A DNA stretch of 64,000 nt from Asterias rubens (lineage: Eukaryota > Echinodermata > Asteroidea > Forcipulatida > Asteriidae): NCBI RefSeq assembly GCF_902459465.1, contig NC_047062.1:21209919-21273918 (forward strand), written 5' to 3'. This document shows positions 46,001-57,015 of this stretch, one piece after another; position 1 is the first letter of the stretch, and each line of letters starts with the position of its first letter. The notes under the pieces were generated by a model that did not search any database, had not been told where the DNA came from, and saw only the letters and a program-made list of their open reading frames with translations. The position numbers were made by a program, and so were the translations under genes.

Positions 46001-49000
46001 TGTCAACCCAAGTGAATCAAAGTCCACAGCTGAGAAGCTGAACTCATACGATGCGGCTACAACTTGTTCGAGCATCAGGCATGCCTTTGGCAGCCAGCTA
46101 TATCGACCCATTAAACATATTCTGACCACTGAAGACAGACAGAGTGTTTGATTTTTTTCAGAGGGAGGAAAACCTTGAAGGAAGGCGTAGAGAAAAACCC
46201 CTGTGGCAACGCACAACTCTTTTCACTATGGTTTTAACTGGGAATCGAACCGGGCTACAGTGGTGAGAGGCGAGTGTTTTAGGCACCAGAGCTACGTGTA
46301 CATGTAGGTCCATTGGTGTACATTTACACTGCTTGGCAACAGCACGTCTCTAACATTATTTAATGAAAGTGTGGCGAGTTATATAGCTCCACCTCTGGTG
46401 TAACTGATCAGAAAAGTGGGGGTCCCTGTTTTGACACTTGTGACACTAAGTAAGACATTCAACCATCATTGTCTCATCTTTTGGATGGGATGTAAAGCTG
46501 TGGTGTGCAAATGTACATGTAAAAGAACACATTGCACTTCTTCAAGAGAAAGTGTTTGGTGCAGTTTATCTGGGATGGTTGTCTGCAAAAACATAGTTCC
46601 GTATGTACACATACGTGTAATTGTCTTTTATAGACAAACAAACAAAGTGTGCATGTATGGAAACATTGCACTGCTTATTTTTTACATAATTTCAAATTCC
46701 CCATTGCAATTTTTCAGTTGACATGGCTACCATTTATAAGTAAAGTTTTAAATGTATAGTGCAATTCAAAGTGTAATCTGTACTTGTAATGTAACCCTGA
46801 GCAAGGTTACACTGACATTACCATCTTACTAATGACTTAAGTGTTTGCAACAGGGGATGACATGAGGTATGATCACAACCAAGAGGTTGGTGAGTACACA
46901 AGGTGTACGTTAATGCACACAAAAATTGACTTTTTAAATCCACAGCATTTTGTGGTTGTGGCAGTTTCATGTAGCGGACTCAAATTCTAGTGGCAAAGAC
47001 ATCGGAGTATGGGGTTTCAATACCGGTCAATGCACTTGTGTTTTTGAGAAAGATACTTTTACTTCATCAGGGACCAAAATTAACAGTAGTCCGTTAGCCT
47101 AAGGCTAGCTGTAGGACTACTAAGTCCACAGAGGTTTAGGGGTAGTCAGAAGGGCCGGGTGGAAAATGTAAAATCACAATACGGTCTATTTTATACGGTC
47201 TCTGACATACGTGACATAGGGCAGAATGTTTGATACATTTTCAAAATGTTTGTGATTTCGAATGAGAAAGTTTAATAGATGTTAAATTTGCATCGGCGAT
47301 AAAGAATATTAATATTTGAGAAGGTTGTTTCAAACAAACAACAGGAGAAATGAACACTTAGTTTTATGGAGTATAATGTATAGTATTGATCAAATACATG
47401 GGTTCATATTAATTAATCTAATAGGGCCTACGTTCTGATTGCGTCCGGTTTTAGATGTGGTAAATTTGTCTTTGTAATATGTACATTAACTAAAAATTCT
47501 GCACTACTATTACCAACTAAACACAACTGACAAGTAAAATTCTGAGGTAAGTGCTACATGTAGTTCTGTGGCCTACCATAAAATCATGTCAATTTTAGCC
47601 CGGCCCTGTCTTTAAACTGCTTCACTTCGCCCAGGGTAAATGGGTACCTGTGAGAGCAGAGGGTGGTTATGTTTGTGGAGCAGGCTGAAAATTTCCCCGA
47701 GTGTAAGCAGGGATGATGTTTAAAGGGATGAAACCAACAGTCATAAATAACCCTTGAGGGAGGGTAATAATCTTAATGGGTTCACAAAACGTCAAAACTC
47801 TGGATATTGGTGCTTTAATAATGTCCATTATTATTAAAACCATGCAACTGTACCTGTAGGCCTAAAGGTATCTAATTGCAACTGTACTTTCGACTCCATT
47901 TCCCATTAAATGGTGGTGGAGGACATTACAGTGTAGCCGCATGACATTGCTGAATTTTTTTAAAGTTTTTTTTTAGAACGAACTATGACAGATGATGATG
48001 TCGTTCCCAAATCAAAAAACATAAAAAAGTGATGATGCCACGGACAATGCACAATACACGTTTTATGCAAAAATGTTTCGACGTTGCTAATGAGACGTGA
48101 CATACTACATTTGTACATGTACACACACATAATAATGGGACCTGAATTTTTTTTTTTTTTTAAATTAACTTCCCTAATATCATTAGCAGATTTTTGTGTA
48201 TGTAATACCTTTAAACAATTTCCCAAATCTCCAAACAATTACTTATTAAATATCAATCTAAAAGTTTGGGCCAAATCAGGCACAATTTTGACCAAGCATA
48301 GCTCAATCATGTCAATATTCATTGGCCCTTGGGAAAATAAGTAGGAAAAGGGCTGGACCTACATTACATGTGTACAATATGGTATAGGCTTTTATGGAGT
48401 CTGATACAACAGGTGCACACAAATTGGAAATCAGATTACTTAAGAATATCCTGCCTGTTAAATGAGGCAAACACACTTATTCCCCCTCATACAACCATTT
48501 GAATGACTGAATAATTCATCTATTAGAGGGTTGGCAGTGTGTAATGTACATTGTAAATACTTAAACACATAGTTTAAATGCACATAATCTATCATGTGTG
48601 ACTGTATGGCTCTCACTCATGGTTCATGCAGCATAAATTCCAAGGTGATTAAATCTTTGTTTGAGCCAAAACGTTGTTTCTCCTAAAATAGCTGTGTAAT
48701 GACAGAGTTTCAAATTGTCAAAATGTTGTGTCTCGATTCAAAGCATTTGACACCTTTGGTGATTGTCAAAGACCAGTATTTCCACTTGACCAGTGTATGT
48801 ATCTAAACATATTAGGCCTATGCAAAAAATAACAAACCTGTGACTATTTGAACTCAATTGGTCATTGAAGTTGCAAAAGAATAATGAAAGAAAAAATACC
48901 TTGTTGCACAAATTTGTGGCTTTCAGATTCCAAATAAAATAAAAGGCTCCAGTCCTGAAAGTATTTTAGTATTTGCATGAGAAATTACCTTTCTCAAAAA

Positions 49001-52000
49001 TCTGTAAGTCACGTTACTTCAGAGGGAGCTCTTTCTCACAATGGATTAAACCATCCACAGCGTTCTCCATTGCTCATAACCAGTTAAGTTTTTATGCAAA
49101 CAATTATTTTGAGTAATAACCAAATGTGTCTAGTGCCTTTAAAGTAGCCCGTATGTTAGCATACCAGATGTCCATGTACACACGAAACAGGTATGCCTTG
49201 AGATACGACACTTTCGCAAGTGTACAACGTTGACGCGACGAAATGATGTAAGCAAAAATCTAAGCCAAACCAAAGTGGAGGGGAATTTTCCGCCTGATAA
49301 TGCACACTCAATGCCACTCATGGCTCAATTAGAATAACTACAGTGGCACAACGCTTCCTACATGAGTGATGTCTAGCTTCTGTTGTTAAAGCCATTGGAC
49401 CCTTTCGGTAAACAGTTTTGTCCAAGGACCACACTTCGTGTATCACAACTTCTATATCAAATAACAAACCTGTGAAAATTTGGGCTTAATCGGTCATCGG
49501 AGTCGGGAGAAAATAACGGGAAAACTCACCCTTGTATCCGCGCGTTTCGCCGTGTCATGACATGTGTCTAAAATAAATCCGTAATTCTCGTTAACGAGAA
49601 TTGATATTGTTTTTTCTGTACCGAAAGGGTCCAATGGCTTTAATGCAAATGTCATTGTGACGGGTAAAATCGTCAGTCACATTTTGTGTTAATGTAACTG
49701 AGCGAATGAACGCAGGCAAAGCACTGAAAAGAGAATTTTAGATTTGATCCTCTTTCTGAAAAAGGGTATTGTATGCATACAATACTTCTTTTAACGATCG
49801 CTCCTGTGGGACAGCAAACACTGAGATAAAGTACATGAAAATGTACTTTAATGTTTGAAACCAGGAATACATTTGTAATTATTATTATTCCAATTATTGG
49901 AATGAGGGGGGGGGGGAGCAAGTTTTTATTTCATTATTATTTTTTATTGGAGAGGGGGGAGGGAATAAAAGTAAACAAACATCAGCAACAATATTTTTTT
50001 TGAGGGTGGGGGAGCAAGATTTTACTTAAAATATAATTTTTTTTATTGGAGGGGGGATAAAAAAAAATTGGCAGTAACGCAGGGGGAAGATGTACATTTG
50101 TTTTTAGAGGCAGGCTCGAGTTGGCCCATTTTTGCACTCATTTTGTGTTTAATAAATTTTTGAGTAAATGTGTACACACCATGATCATTCACACCACGAA
50201 CCCATGTACAAACAAAGCTGCTTAAAATTGTGAAAGGGGTTTTAAATCCTCAAATGCCTCAGTCCTCTGAGGTTCCAATTTAAACACCTGGATTAAAGAG
50301 GACCAATTATGGTTAATGTGCCTAGCTCTGACAGGACACAAATGTCATCACCGGGTTTCGATTCACACTCTGATGATTCAAACATCAGAGTTTAAGGGAA
50401 AACAGGATCTTCCAGCTCACTCACAGACGTTGATGTACTGCATCAGAAGGAACATTGTTTGCACAGATTGGCCAATATTTTCAATGAATTCAAAATCAAA
50501 TCTTTGATCTCACTCTTTATATTTAAAAAACTTTGAAATCTACAATTTTTCTTGCATTCCGTTTTTTGGGGGGGAGTTACTTGTAAATGGCAAAATCAGT
50601 AAACTCTAAGAAACAGTAAGCAATTTTGAAGAAACTATTACTAAAAATACATGTATTCCATGAGTTTAAGAACATTGAACCTCATCCTCATTTCTGAAAT
50701 GTTTTCCAGCATGCCTACTTTGAACATTGGCAGGACTTGAATTTCGTTCTCATTTAAATTGCTGTGGGTGCTGTGGGTTAATTCAAGGCCAGCATTGGAC
50801 TAAACAAAATGATATTTACCTGTTTGTAAGAGGTCGAGCTGCTCCACCAGCACAGGCATGTTGGCATCACTCTCAATCCCATCAGTAGAATGCCTAGACA
50901 CCCTGAGCATAAGCGGGGACTTCATGAACGATGTCAGTTTCTGGCACTCCGCTGTATCCACAGTTGCCCTTCTCATACTGGTTGGGACGAGGGTCGGTCT
51001 CTTAGACGGGCTGATGACCGGAGCCGACATGGGTGAGTGCATTGCTAAAGTTGTGTTGTGCTCGACTTTCCTGTTGGTCAAGTCTACAGGAGGCTGACTA
51101 CTGCCGTCCATTAAATTTGTAGTTCTGCCTGGTGTGATACATGGCGAATGATACTGGCCAGCACACTGTGAGCATGAAACGTCTGCACATGAACAGGTCT
51201 TGTTGAGGACTAAGTTTAACGGTCTGTCTTGTTCCTTCAGTGTAAATGAATAGTAGAGCTGTCTGCAGTCTGCGCAAGGCATCGGAGTACCTGTTTGCGT
51301 GGGCGCCTGGTGCTTACACAATGTGAATGGTCTTAACTCGGCGTACTTGTTGGGCGTGGGTGGAGCGATGACATGCATGGCCATACCTGGGCTGGGGAGG
51401 ATCCCCTTGGATGCATCTTTCTTGGATGCTTTGTTTCGGACACTAGCAGACTTCCTTGGCACATCAATGTCATCCTTTTCATACAGGAGATGTACTTTTG
51501 TTTCAGCCGTTAGACTTGCTATCCGTCGCTTCCTTGGAGCTCTTGGCTGGATATCCCAATTTTTCTTAACGTACTTCTTTTTGGAGTTTTCTGCTTCTTT
51601 TATGATGCTGTCTTCTGTTGTGCTGGAATCTTCAGTGAATACAGATGAATCATCTTCACCTTTCTCTGCAGTTACCTGTTTATTTGGCTGATCCTCTGAG
51701 TTTCTTGGCATAAGTGGGTTGGAAAAAGCACCGTCTACAATGTTCTCTTCGCTCTTTGATTGCTTGAGGCCTTTATCACAGTCAGTCACAACAATTTCGA
51801 TCGTCGACTCCTTCTTGAAGAGGATGTCGCTGTCTACCTTCAGGAATCTATCGCTGATGTCTTCAGATAGACTGTCCGGGGTGCTTGGCGTAGTCACTTT
51901 CTGCCTGCTGTTATCCAGTGCGGGAAAATACGGCAAGTTCCTTGGACAAGTACTGGTCGCCTTCTGGGCAGCCTCGGAGATAGTTTTGATCTCAGTGTCG

Positions 52001-52677
52001 CTACTACTCAGCTCCAGTTTGTGACTCATTAATGTTGTCATCGTGCTGTTGACTTGCGGAGCCACAAGCTTATGCGGGCTAGTGAGGAGTGCCTCTGACA
52101 GGGTTGCAATTTGTGCAGAGGCCTTCCTGTGGCCGATACTGTGAATGGATTTGTACTTCTCGCCCGGACTACACGTACAAGAACTAGTTCTCTCGTAGGC
52201 GCATTCACTCACCACTTTGATATTTTGGTTGTAATCAATGTGTTTGCCGCTGCTGTTCTTCTGCGGCAACTGCAGCACAGGAGAACTGCTGCAACTGCTT
52301 CCACCGTCAGACCGCCTTCTCTTTGCAGATGAAACACGCTCACTCTTCGGAGACGTGGAAAACTCAATTTTCCTCTTGTGATTGCTGGACACAGGGATGT
52401 TTTTCTGCGGCTTCCCAACTGTCAGTTTGGAGTCGGACAGACATCGCCTGCCCGGAGACACGCTGCTGAAGCGCCTGTTGGCAAGGTCCACGTCAACGTG
52501 GAGGGTATCATAACTCATTTGAGATGTTTTACGGTTGTTCGGCTGGTTCGGACATCCCGATGCATTCTTGCTGGCTGAATGGTTAGTTCTTGAATCTTTT
52601 CGGGGGGATATGGAATCGTGATTTGTCATCATGTTACCGTTGGAGACTTTGATATTCCCAGCTGTAGCGTATTTCAT
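40050..52677 (-). CDS. BAHD1: BAH domain-containing protein 1-like heterochromatin factor, 6 coding exons
   Basis: Vertebrate BAHD1 is a nuclear silencing factor that builds heterochromatin with HP1, SETDB1 and HDACs. Coding exons: 52677-50820, 45388-45204, 44509-44347, 41867-41791, 41247-41156, 40236-40050 (TGA). They sum to 2562 nt and 853 aa (human about 780). The long first coding exon (619 codons) is Ser/Pro/Lys-rich and disordered, with a basic cluster AKRRRSD near 118-124, the family motif [11 protein letters not shown] (382-392) and a Cys/His cluster (about 454-513). Exon 2 carries RRKSTNGW, matching the RRRTNGW block before the BAH domain. Exons 3-6 encode the BAH domain (about 697-850): [69 protein letters not shown]. 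The ATG lies six bases after a strong acceptor (52684), so an upstream non-coding exon exists but was not located. BAHCC1/TNRC18 are related but far larger; the short C-terminus ending LKNPS favours BAHD1. Confidence 0.95.
40745..40835 (-). mobile_element. tRNA-derived SINE, second family, in BAHD1 3' flank
   Basis: On the minus strand: CTTGATGGTCTAGTGGTTAA (A-box), GATGTCTGCTCTACAATAAG, GGGCAGTGGGTTTGAATCCC (B-box). It lies in BAHD1 intron 5, between the last two coding exons. A relative is at about 21790-21880. Confidence 0.7.
42271..42412. mobile_element. 142-bp palindromic element, BAHD1 intron 3
   Basis: Left arm ACAATTGTTGCATGTTGTGA, CTGGGGTCCATGGGTTTTGT, ACACCCTCGAGGGAAAATGG. The right arm is its complement back to GTGCAACAATCG. 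The centre is CCTCGGCTTCGCCTCGGG. Outer sequence (TTAACCAATGAATT at 42180 and AATGTATTGAGGGTTA at 42436) may be more distant arms. BAHD1 exon 4 lies about 400 bp away. Confidence 0.75.
43535..43841. mobile_element. Fold-back MITE with TTAA-type left end and strong hairpin centre
   Basis: Left end TTAA-AGGAACACGTTGCC. From about 43631 the sequence is palindromic: AACTAACACGGTCGGCCATT ... TTTTATGGGAGTCAAA, then TTTGACTCCCATAAATGGCC ... GACCGTGTTAGTT, and further out AAAATTGCATGGTTTTCC / GGAAAACCAAGCAATTT. The outer right arm (expected complement of AACACGTTGCC) is missing, replaced by a different repeat at 43858. It lies in BAHD1 intron 3. Confidence 0.8.
43858..43935 (+). repeat. LINE/SINE 3' tail with (TTA)n
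   Basis: CCTGCGCCTTGAACATCTG, GATTTGGCGCATAACAAATA, then a run of ATT triplets. This hairpin-plus-microsatellite layout (GCGCC ... GGCGC) is typical of the 3' ends of invertebrate LINEs and the SINEs that borrow them. It appears to have cut off the right arm of the neighbouring fold-back element. Confidence 0.6.
44096..44239. mobile_element. AATGGGAGACT-ended MITE, copy 4, BAHD1 intron 3
   Basis: Starts CATGGGAAGACTTTTGGTCC and ends TTATCTGCTGCCGGCAGCAT ... AAAGTCTCTCATT, with an inner GTGCTCAGGC / GAGCATCTGAG inverted pair. It is diverged but has the same layout as the copy at 3802. Confidence 0.6.
46150..46300 (-). mobile_element. tRNA-derived SINE in BAHD1 intron 1
   Basis: On the minus strand: TAGCTCTGGTGCCTAAAACA, CTCGCCTCTCACCACTGTAG, CCGGTTCGATTCCCAGTT (B-box), then GGGGTTTTTCTCTACGCC and GGTTTTCCTCCCTCTG. 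The head-plus-CT-rich body is a common marine invertebrate SINE layout. Confidence 0.6.
48739..49142. mobile_element. TTAA-type MITE, family 1, copy E (diverged)
   Basis: Starts CAAAGCATTTGACACCTTTG and ends GTGTCTAGTGCCT-TTAA, with family internal blocks GATTGTCAAAGACCAGTA, TTCAGAGGGAGCTCTTTCTC and GAGTAATAACCAAATG. It is more diverged than copies C and D. It lies in BAHD1 intron 1 (coding-exon numbering). Confidence 0.8.
49386..49643. mobile_element. TTAA-flanked MITE, family 2, 258 bp with perfect 25-bp inverted ends
   Basis: Left end TTAA-AGCCATTGGACCCTTTCG and right end CGAAAGGGTCCAATGGCT-TTAA are exact complements over 25 bp. Interior shows GTGAAAATTTGGGCTTAATC, GGTCATCGGAGTCGGGAG and a small palindrome AATTCTCGTTAACGAGAATT. 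There is no coding capacity. It lies in BAHD1 intron 1. Confidence 0.9.
49900..50070 (+). repeat. About 95-bp G-rich tandem duplication, BAHD1 intron 1
   Basis: Two units pair a long G run with GAGCAAG, a T/A-rich stretch and TTTATTGGAGAGGGGGG or TTTATTGGAGGGGGGAT, about 95 bp apart. Confidence 0.6.
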
Positions 52678-52726
52678 TGTGACCTACATAGGAAACAAAA
52701 ACAAAAACAAAAAGTTCAATGTCATG
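52678..52726 (-). other. BAHD1 5'UTR splice acceptor and start context
   Basis: Read on the minus strand, a pyrimidine-rich tract of repeated TTTTTG units leads to CCTATGTAG and then GTCACAATG. Exonic 5'UTR therefore begins about six bases before the ATG at 52677, and the promoter lies further upstream in unresolved sequence. A short GC-rich patch near 55590-55660 is a possible but unproven first exon or promoter. Confidence 0.6.
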
Positions 52727-54114
52727 TTGTGCCAGTGAGTTGTACATATACGTTACTTGTCAAGTGATTTCTGGTGCAGTAATGGATGTCTCATGTATAC
52801 TCCTATCGCTTTGATGTTAAAAATGCACACATCACATAATTTTCGTATTAAATTCCAGAATTCCCATCTAGACGCGTCTTTTTATGTCAACTCTCTTGAG
52901 GCGGCGCGCAGGAAAACTCTTGCAAAAGTTCACCAATTAGCAGCAGACTTATTCATGTACATTTATGGCGCACAATTTACACTCATTTTGAGCAATTGAT
53001 GTAAAATTCTTTTTGAAATTCACTGTAACAACAGAAACTACATTCAATTTACTCTCCAACTCAACACAAAACAGTACAGTACTTTCCAATTAGGTAGACT
53101 CACAAGCACCAACTGAGTTTATTAGTAAGTCAAATTGTGAAATTCATTGTGTTTGCTGATGCCCGATTGTATGATAACATATCTACAACCATTATAACAG
53201 GATCTGGCATGCGTACATGTGTACTGTGAAGCCAGATAATATCAATGAGTATGCTTAATGAGGGGTAACAATACTACAGATGCTTCAACACACACGGCAC
53301 CACTGATTGCGTTGCGTTAGACACGATTTCACGGAATTAAATACATGTACCAATACCATGTACTATAAATAATCATAGTGTTTTTACAAAGGTACATGTA
53401 CTCTGATATTTATAACAGGTGTTTTATCAGGGATTAGTTTGGGTGAAAACAAAAAATCCAGAAAATTTGATTGTTTCCTCTTCGTGTGGAAAGGAAGCTC
53501 CCATGAAGTACAGAATGTAAACATCATTCCCAACAGAAATCTGATGGTTTGGTTAAATAAACAAACACAGGATATGTTCATCACTGTAGGTGGTAGATCA
53601 GTGAAAAATCTAGAAATCGGGAAAAATCCTGATGAACACATGCCTGTTTTATTTATTTGCACTTCAACATATTGTACAGCAGCGAGCAGATCTCTATTGA
53701 CCAATTTCACGATGCACAGCGCACATTTACAGGCATATCAAGTCCGCCATACAATTGACTTCCAAAATGGTGGAATTGGTAGGCATGCATGTAGCAGCAT
53801 GTACATGTACCTACATGTACATGGTGTAGGTCAATGATCGATAGTACTCGTACAATGATCATATCATGGTACCTTTTCTTTTAACACTAAAATTAGAAAC
53901 AGTTGGTAATAACCCAAAACATGTAATAAATGATGTTGAAATTGCACTTCGCTCAAATGACAAAAATAGAAGCTCATTACAGGGACCTCGCACATGTATC
54001 ATCTCAAAATTCACTACGCGCGCCTCCATGTCCAAGTTTTATGTTTACTTGCATAGAGAAAAACATATTACTCCGGTCTGGTGCCCCACTGTAGTCAGCA
54101 AGTGAGAGACACAT

Positions 54115-54275
54115 GGGGCCTTTCTCAAACCTCGGCTTAGGCTCCGACTCAGGCTCTGCAAGCTGAGTATGCAGCTCAGCCTTTAACCTGCATTTCTGTT
54201 CAGCACCTATTGCATGAACATCAGCACACTGAGCCTGAGCAGAAGCCCAAGCCAAGGTTTGAGAAAGGCCCATGT
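54115..54275. mobile_element. 161-bp fold-back MITE upstream of BAHD1
   Basis: Left arm GGGGCCTTTCTCAAACCTCG, GCTTAGGCTC. The right arm is the complement of GAGCCTGAGCAGAAGCCC, AAGCCAAGGTTTGAGAAAGG. The arms match over about 40 bp with a few changes and no coding capacity is present. Confidence 0.7.
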
Positions 54276-56119
54276 AGTAGTGGAAAGTTTGCCTGGCATG
54301 CACTATGTACATGGAGGGGTATTTTGAGCCAAAGACAGGCGCTCCAGAATCACACCGAACAAAATACATGTAGAAGGAGTGACTCCACGTCAACAAAAAT
54401 AACTGTTAGTTTCACACAGGCTAACTTAATGTAAATTGGCTAGGGAGAATATTACAAACACGCAAAACAATAATACAGGTATAGCACTAAAAAACTTTAG
54501 ACATAGTTGTGATTTTAGACATTATTGTGACACCCGCAACCTAACGCCCCCCCCCCCCCCCAAAAAAAAAAAGGGTAATAAATTGCCATGTTACAGAATG
54601 CAAAGTGTATATACTGCAGGAGTGTTTCAATGTTGAGGTTGTCTCTCAATCTGGTGACTTTGCAAATCCAATGATAACACTTTCACCTTCACCAATTGTC
54701 AGGCAATACTTGCCTAATCACACAAGCAGATACTCTCGTAGCAAAAAAAAATCCATCGGTATCATACTTCCAATATAGACACATCCAGTCTGCACAAACT
54801 ACACGTAGCGTGAACCACAAGCCCTTCATGCAGTGTTCAATCTTGATGGCTTCCAATGAGTCCTTGACAAATTATCAAAATATGGCACTTACGTACTCTC
54901 TAGTGTACCACGACCTAATACAGAGGCTCAGCCGGTAACCACTGTGTGTTTCCAATCAGGGTGCGTTCAAAGGAATCAGCAGTGCTTATAATAAGGAGCT
55001 CACTTTAATGTACATGAACATGTTTGGTAGATATGTACATGTTTTTATGATGAAACAAGAAAGCAGTTACGTACATGAAAATCATTAACTGACGAGTCAA
55101 CACAAAATGTGCATGCATGTAAAACATACATGTAGCAGACATGCTCTGTATTGTACAACTCATGTTACATAGGCCTACTAATACTATGCACATTATGTAG
55201 CTTAAGTTTGAGTATACATAAACTTTGTATTGATTTTAAACTGCTTAACACTGAGATAAATTACAAAAATATTTGGCATGCTTACGTTGGGCAAGAGTTT
55301 TGATTGAGACTGCTGTCACAGCAATGCCATCCAGATTTAAGCATCCAGATTCACAACGTCTTCTCTCGAGTACACCATACAGACTATGTACTTGTATTAC
55401 GCCACAATGCTTGATGTGATCCCCACCACATCTATCTGGCATCATTTACATCTGAATTTGATTTTGCCCGTTTTCCCCAGAGGGCAACGATCTCAGAAAA
55501 CACTCCCACTGTTGTCTCCCCCCTCGTAGTCATAAGAACCTCCAGTCCCCCCAGGCCAGCAGGCATGCCAGACTGCATATTATCCGGTAACCGTTTATTC
55601 TTCATTCCCCACGCCACCGCCCGCCCGCCCCGCTGCCTTTTCCCCGGCTTGGGCTTTTCATCAAGTCATTTTTATAGTTGCTCCCAGAGGTACTCCAAAG
55701 TAAGCAAGATGAATAGTATTGGCTGACATCTCAGGATACACAGTACTTGCCTTGGATCTTATTTAATGAAACTTTGGAGTTCCTCAAATCTATTGGCTGT
55801 CTAATTTAATAACATGGGTGTTTTCTTAAATTTATCTATGCATACGTAAATGTACTAGTTTTCTAAACTACTGTACATCGTGTGTACCTATTCACCAATA
55901 AACAACAATTTTCATATTACCCAAAAGTGTACTACATGTATTTCAAATTAACCTTAACGAGAAGTCTGTGTAACCATTTGCTAATCTGGGTTTGCACTAA
56001 ACAATATTGTCATAATGAGGATGCCATGAAGTCTAGATAGGTGTTATATATAAATGTACATTAACATACACTGGTGAACTGTGGAACTTTGGTCAAGAGC
56101 CTCAGTTGTTGGTCTGTGT

Positions 56120-57015
56120 GCGAAGTCTATTGTGGATCGATGAAATACGGGGATCTTTGAGAGGGCCAAATGTGGATCTTTGGGAGAGTCAATTGTGAAT
56201 CTTTGGGAGAGTCAACTAAGTATCTTTGGGCGAGTCAGTTGTGGATCTTTGGGAGAATCAATTGTGGATCTTTGGGTGAGTCGATTGTGACTCCTTGAGA
56301 AAGTCAAATGTGGATCTTTTGGCAGTCAAATGTGGATCTTTGGGAGAGTCAATTGTGGATCTTATGGTGAGTCAATTGTGGATATTTTGGTGTGTCAATT
56401 GTGGATCGTTGAGATACTCAATTGTGGGTCTTTGACAGGGCCAAATGTGGATCTTTGAGTGAGTCAATTGTGAATCTTTGGGAGAGTCTGTTGTGAATCT
56501 TTGGGCGAGTCAGTTGTGGATCTTTGAGAGATGCTCAATTGTGGATCTTTGGGAGGGTCAATTGTGGATCTTTGGGTGAGTCAATTGTGGATATGTTGGT
56601 GTGTCAATTGTGGATCTTTTGGTGTGTCAATTGTGGATCTTTGAGAGAGTCAATTGTGGATCTTTGAGAGAGTCAATTGTGGATCTTTGAGAGAGTCAAT
56701 TGTGGATCTTTGGGAGAGTCAGTTATGGATCTTTGGGAGAGTCAGTTATGGATATTTGAGAGAGTCAGTTATGGATCTTTAAGAGAGTCAATTGTTGATC
56801 ATTGAGAGAGTCAATTGTGGATCATTGCTCCATGCTTTGAGGGAGTCAATTGTGAATCATTGGGTGAGTCAATTGTTGATCTTTGGGAGAGTCAATTGTT
56901 GATCTTTGAGAGAGTCAATTGTGGATCATAGAGAGAGTCAATTATGGATCATTGCTCCATGTTTTGAGGGAGTCAATTGTGAATCTTTGAGAGATTCAGC
57001 TGTGGATCTTTGGGT
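56120..57015 (+). repeat. 23-bp minisatellite, about 39 units
   Basis: The unit is AGTCAATTGTGGATCTTTGG followed by GAG, repeated for about 900 bp with point changes (GTCAGTTATGG, GTGAATC, GTTGATC). Near 56815-56850 and 56940-56975 two similar longer units occur, each with an insertion reading TTGCTCCATG before TTTGAGGGAG, evidence of a higher-order duplication. It lies upstream of the BAHD1 coding region. Confidence 0.95.

Noticed and set aside
55590..55660. CpG-island-like promoter of BAHD1
   Set aside because: Only about 70 bp is GC-rich, with a CCGCCCGCCCG run; no transcript evidence, so it is not annotated as a promoter.
56120..57015. CRISPR-like array
   Set aside because: Units are contiguous with no unique spacers, in a eukaryotic genome; it is a minisatellite.
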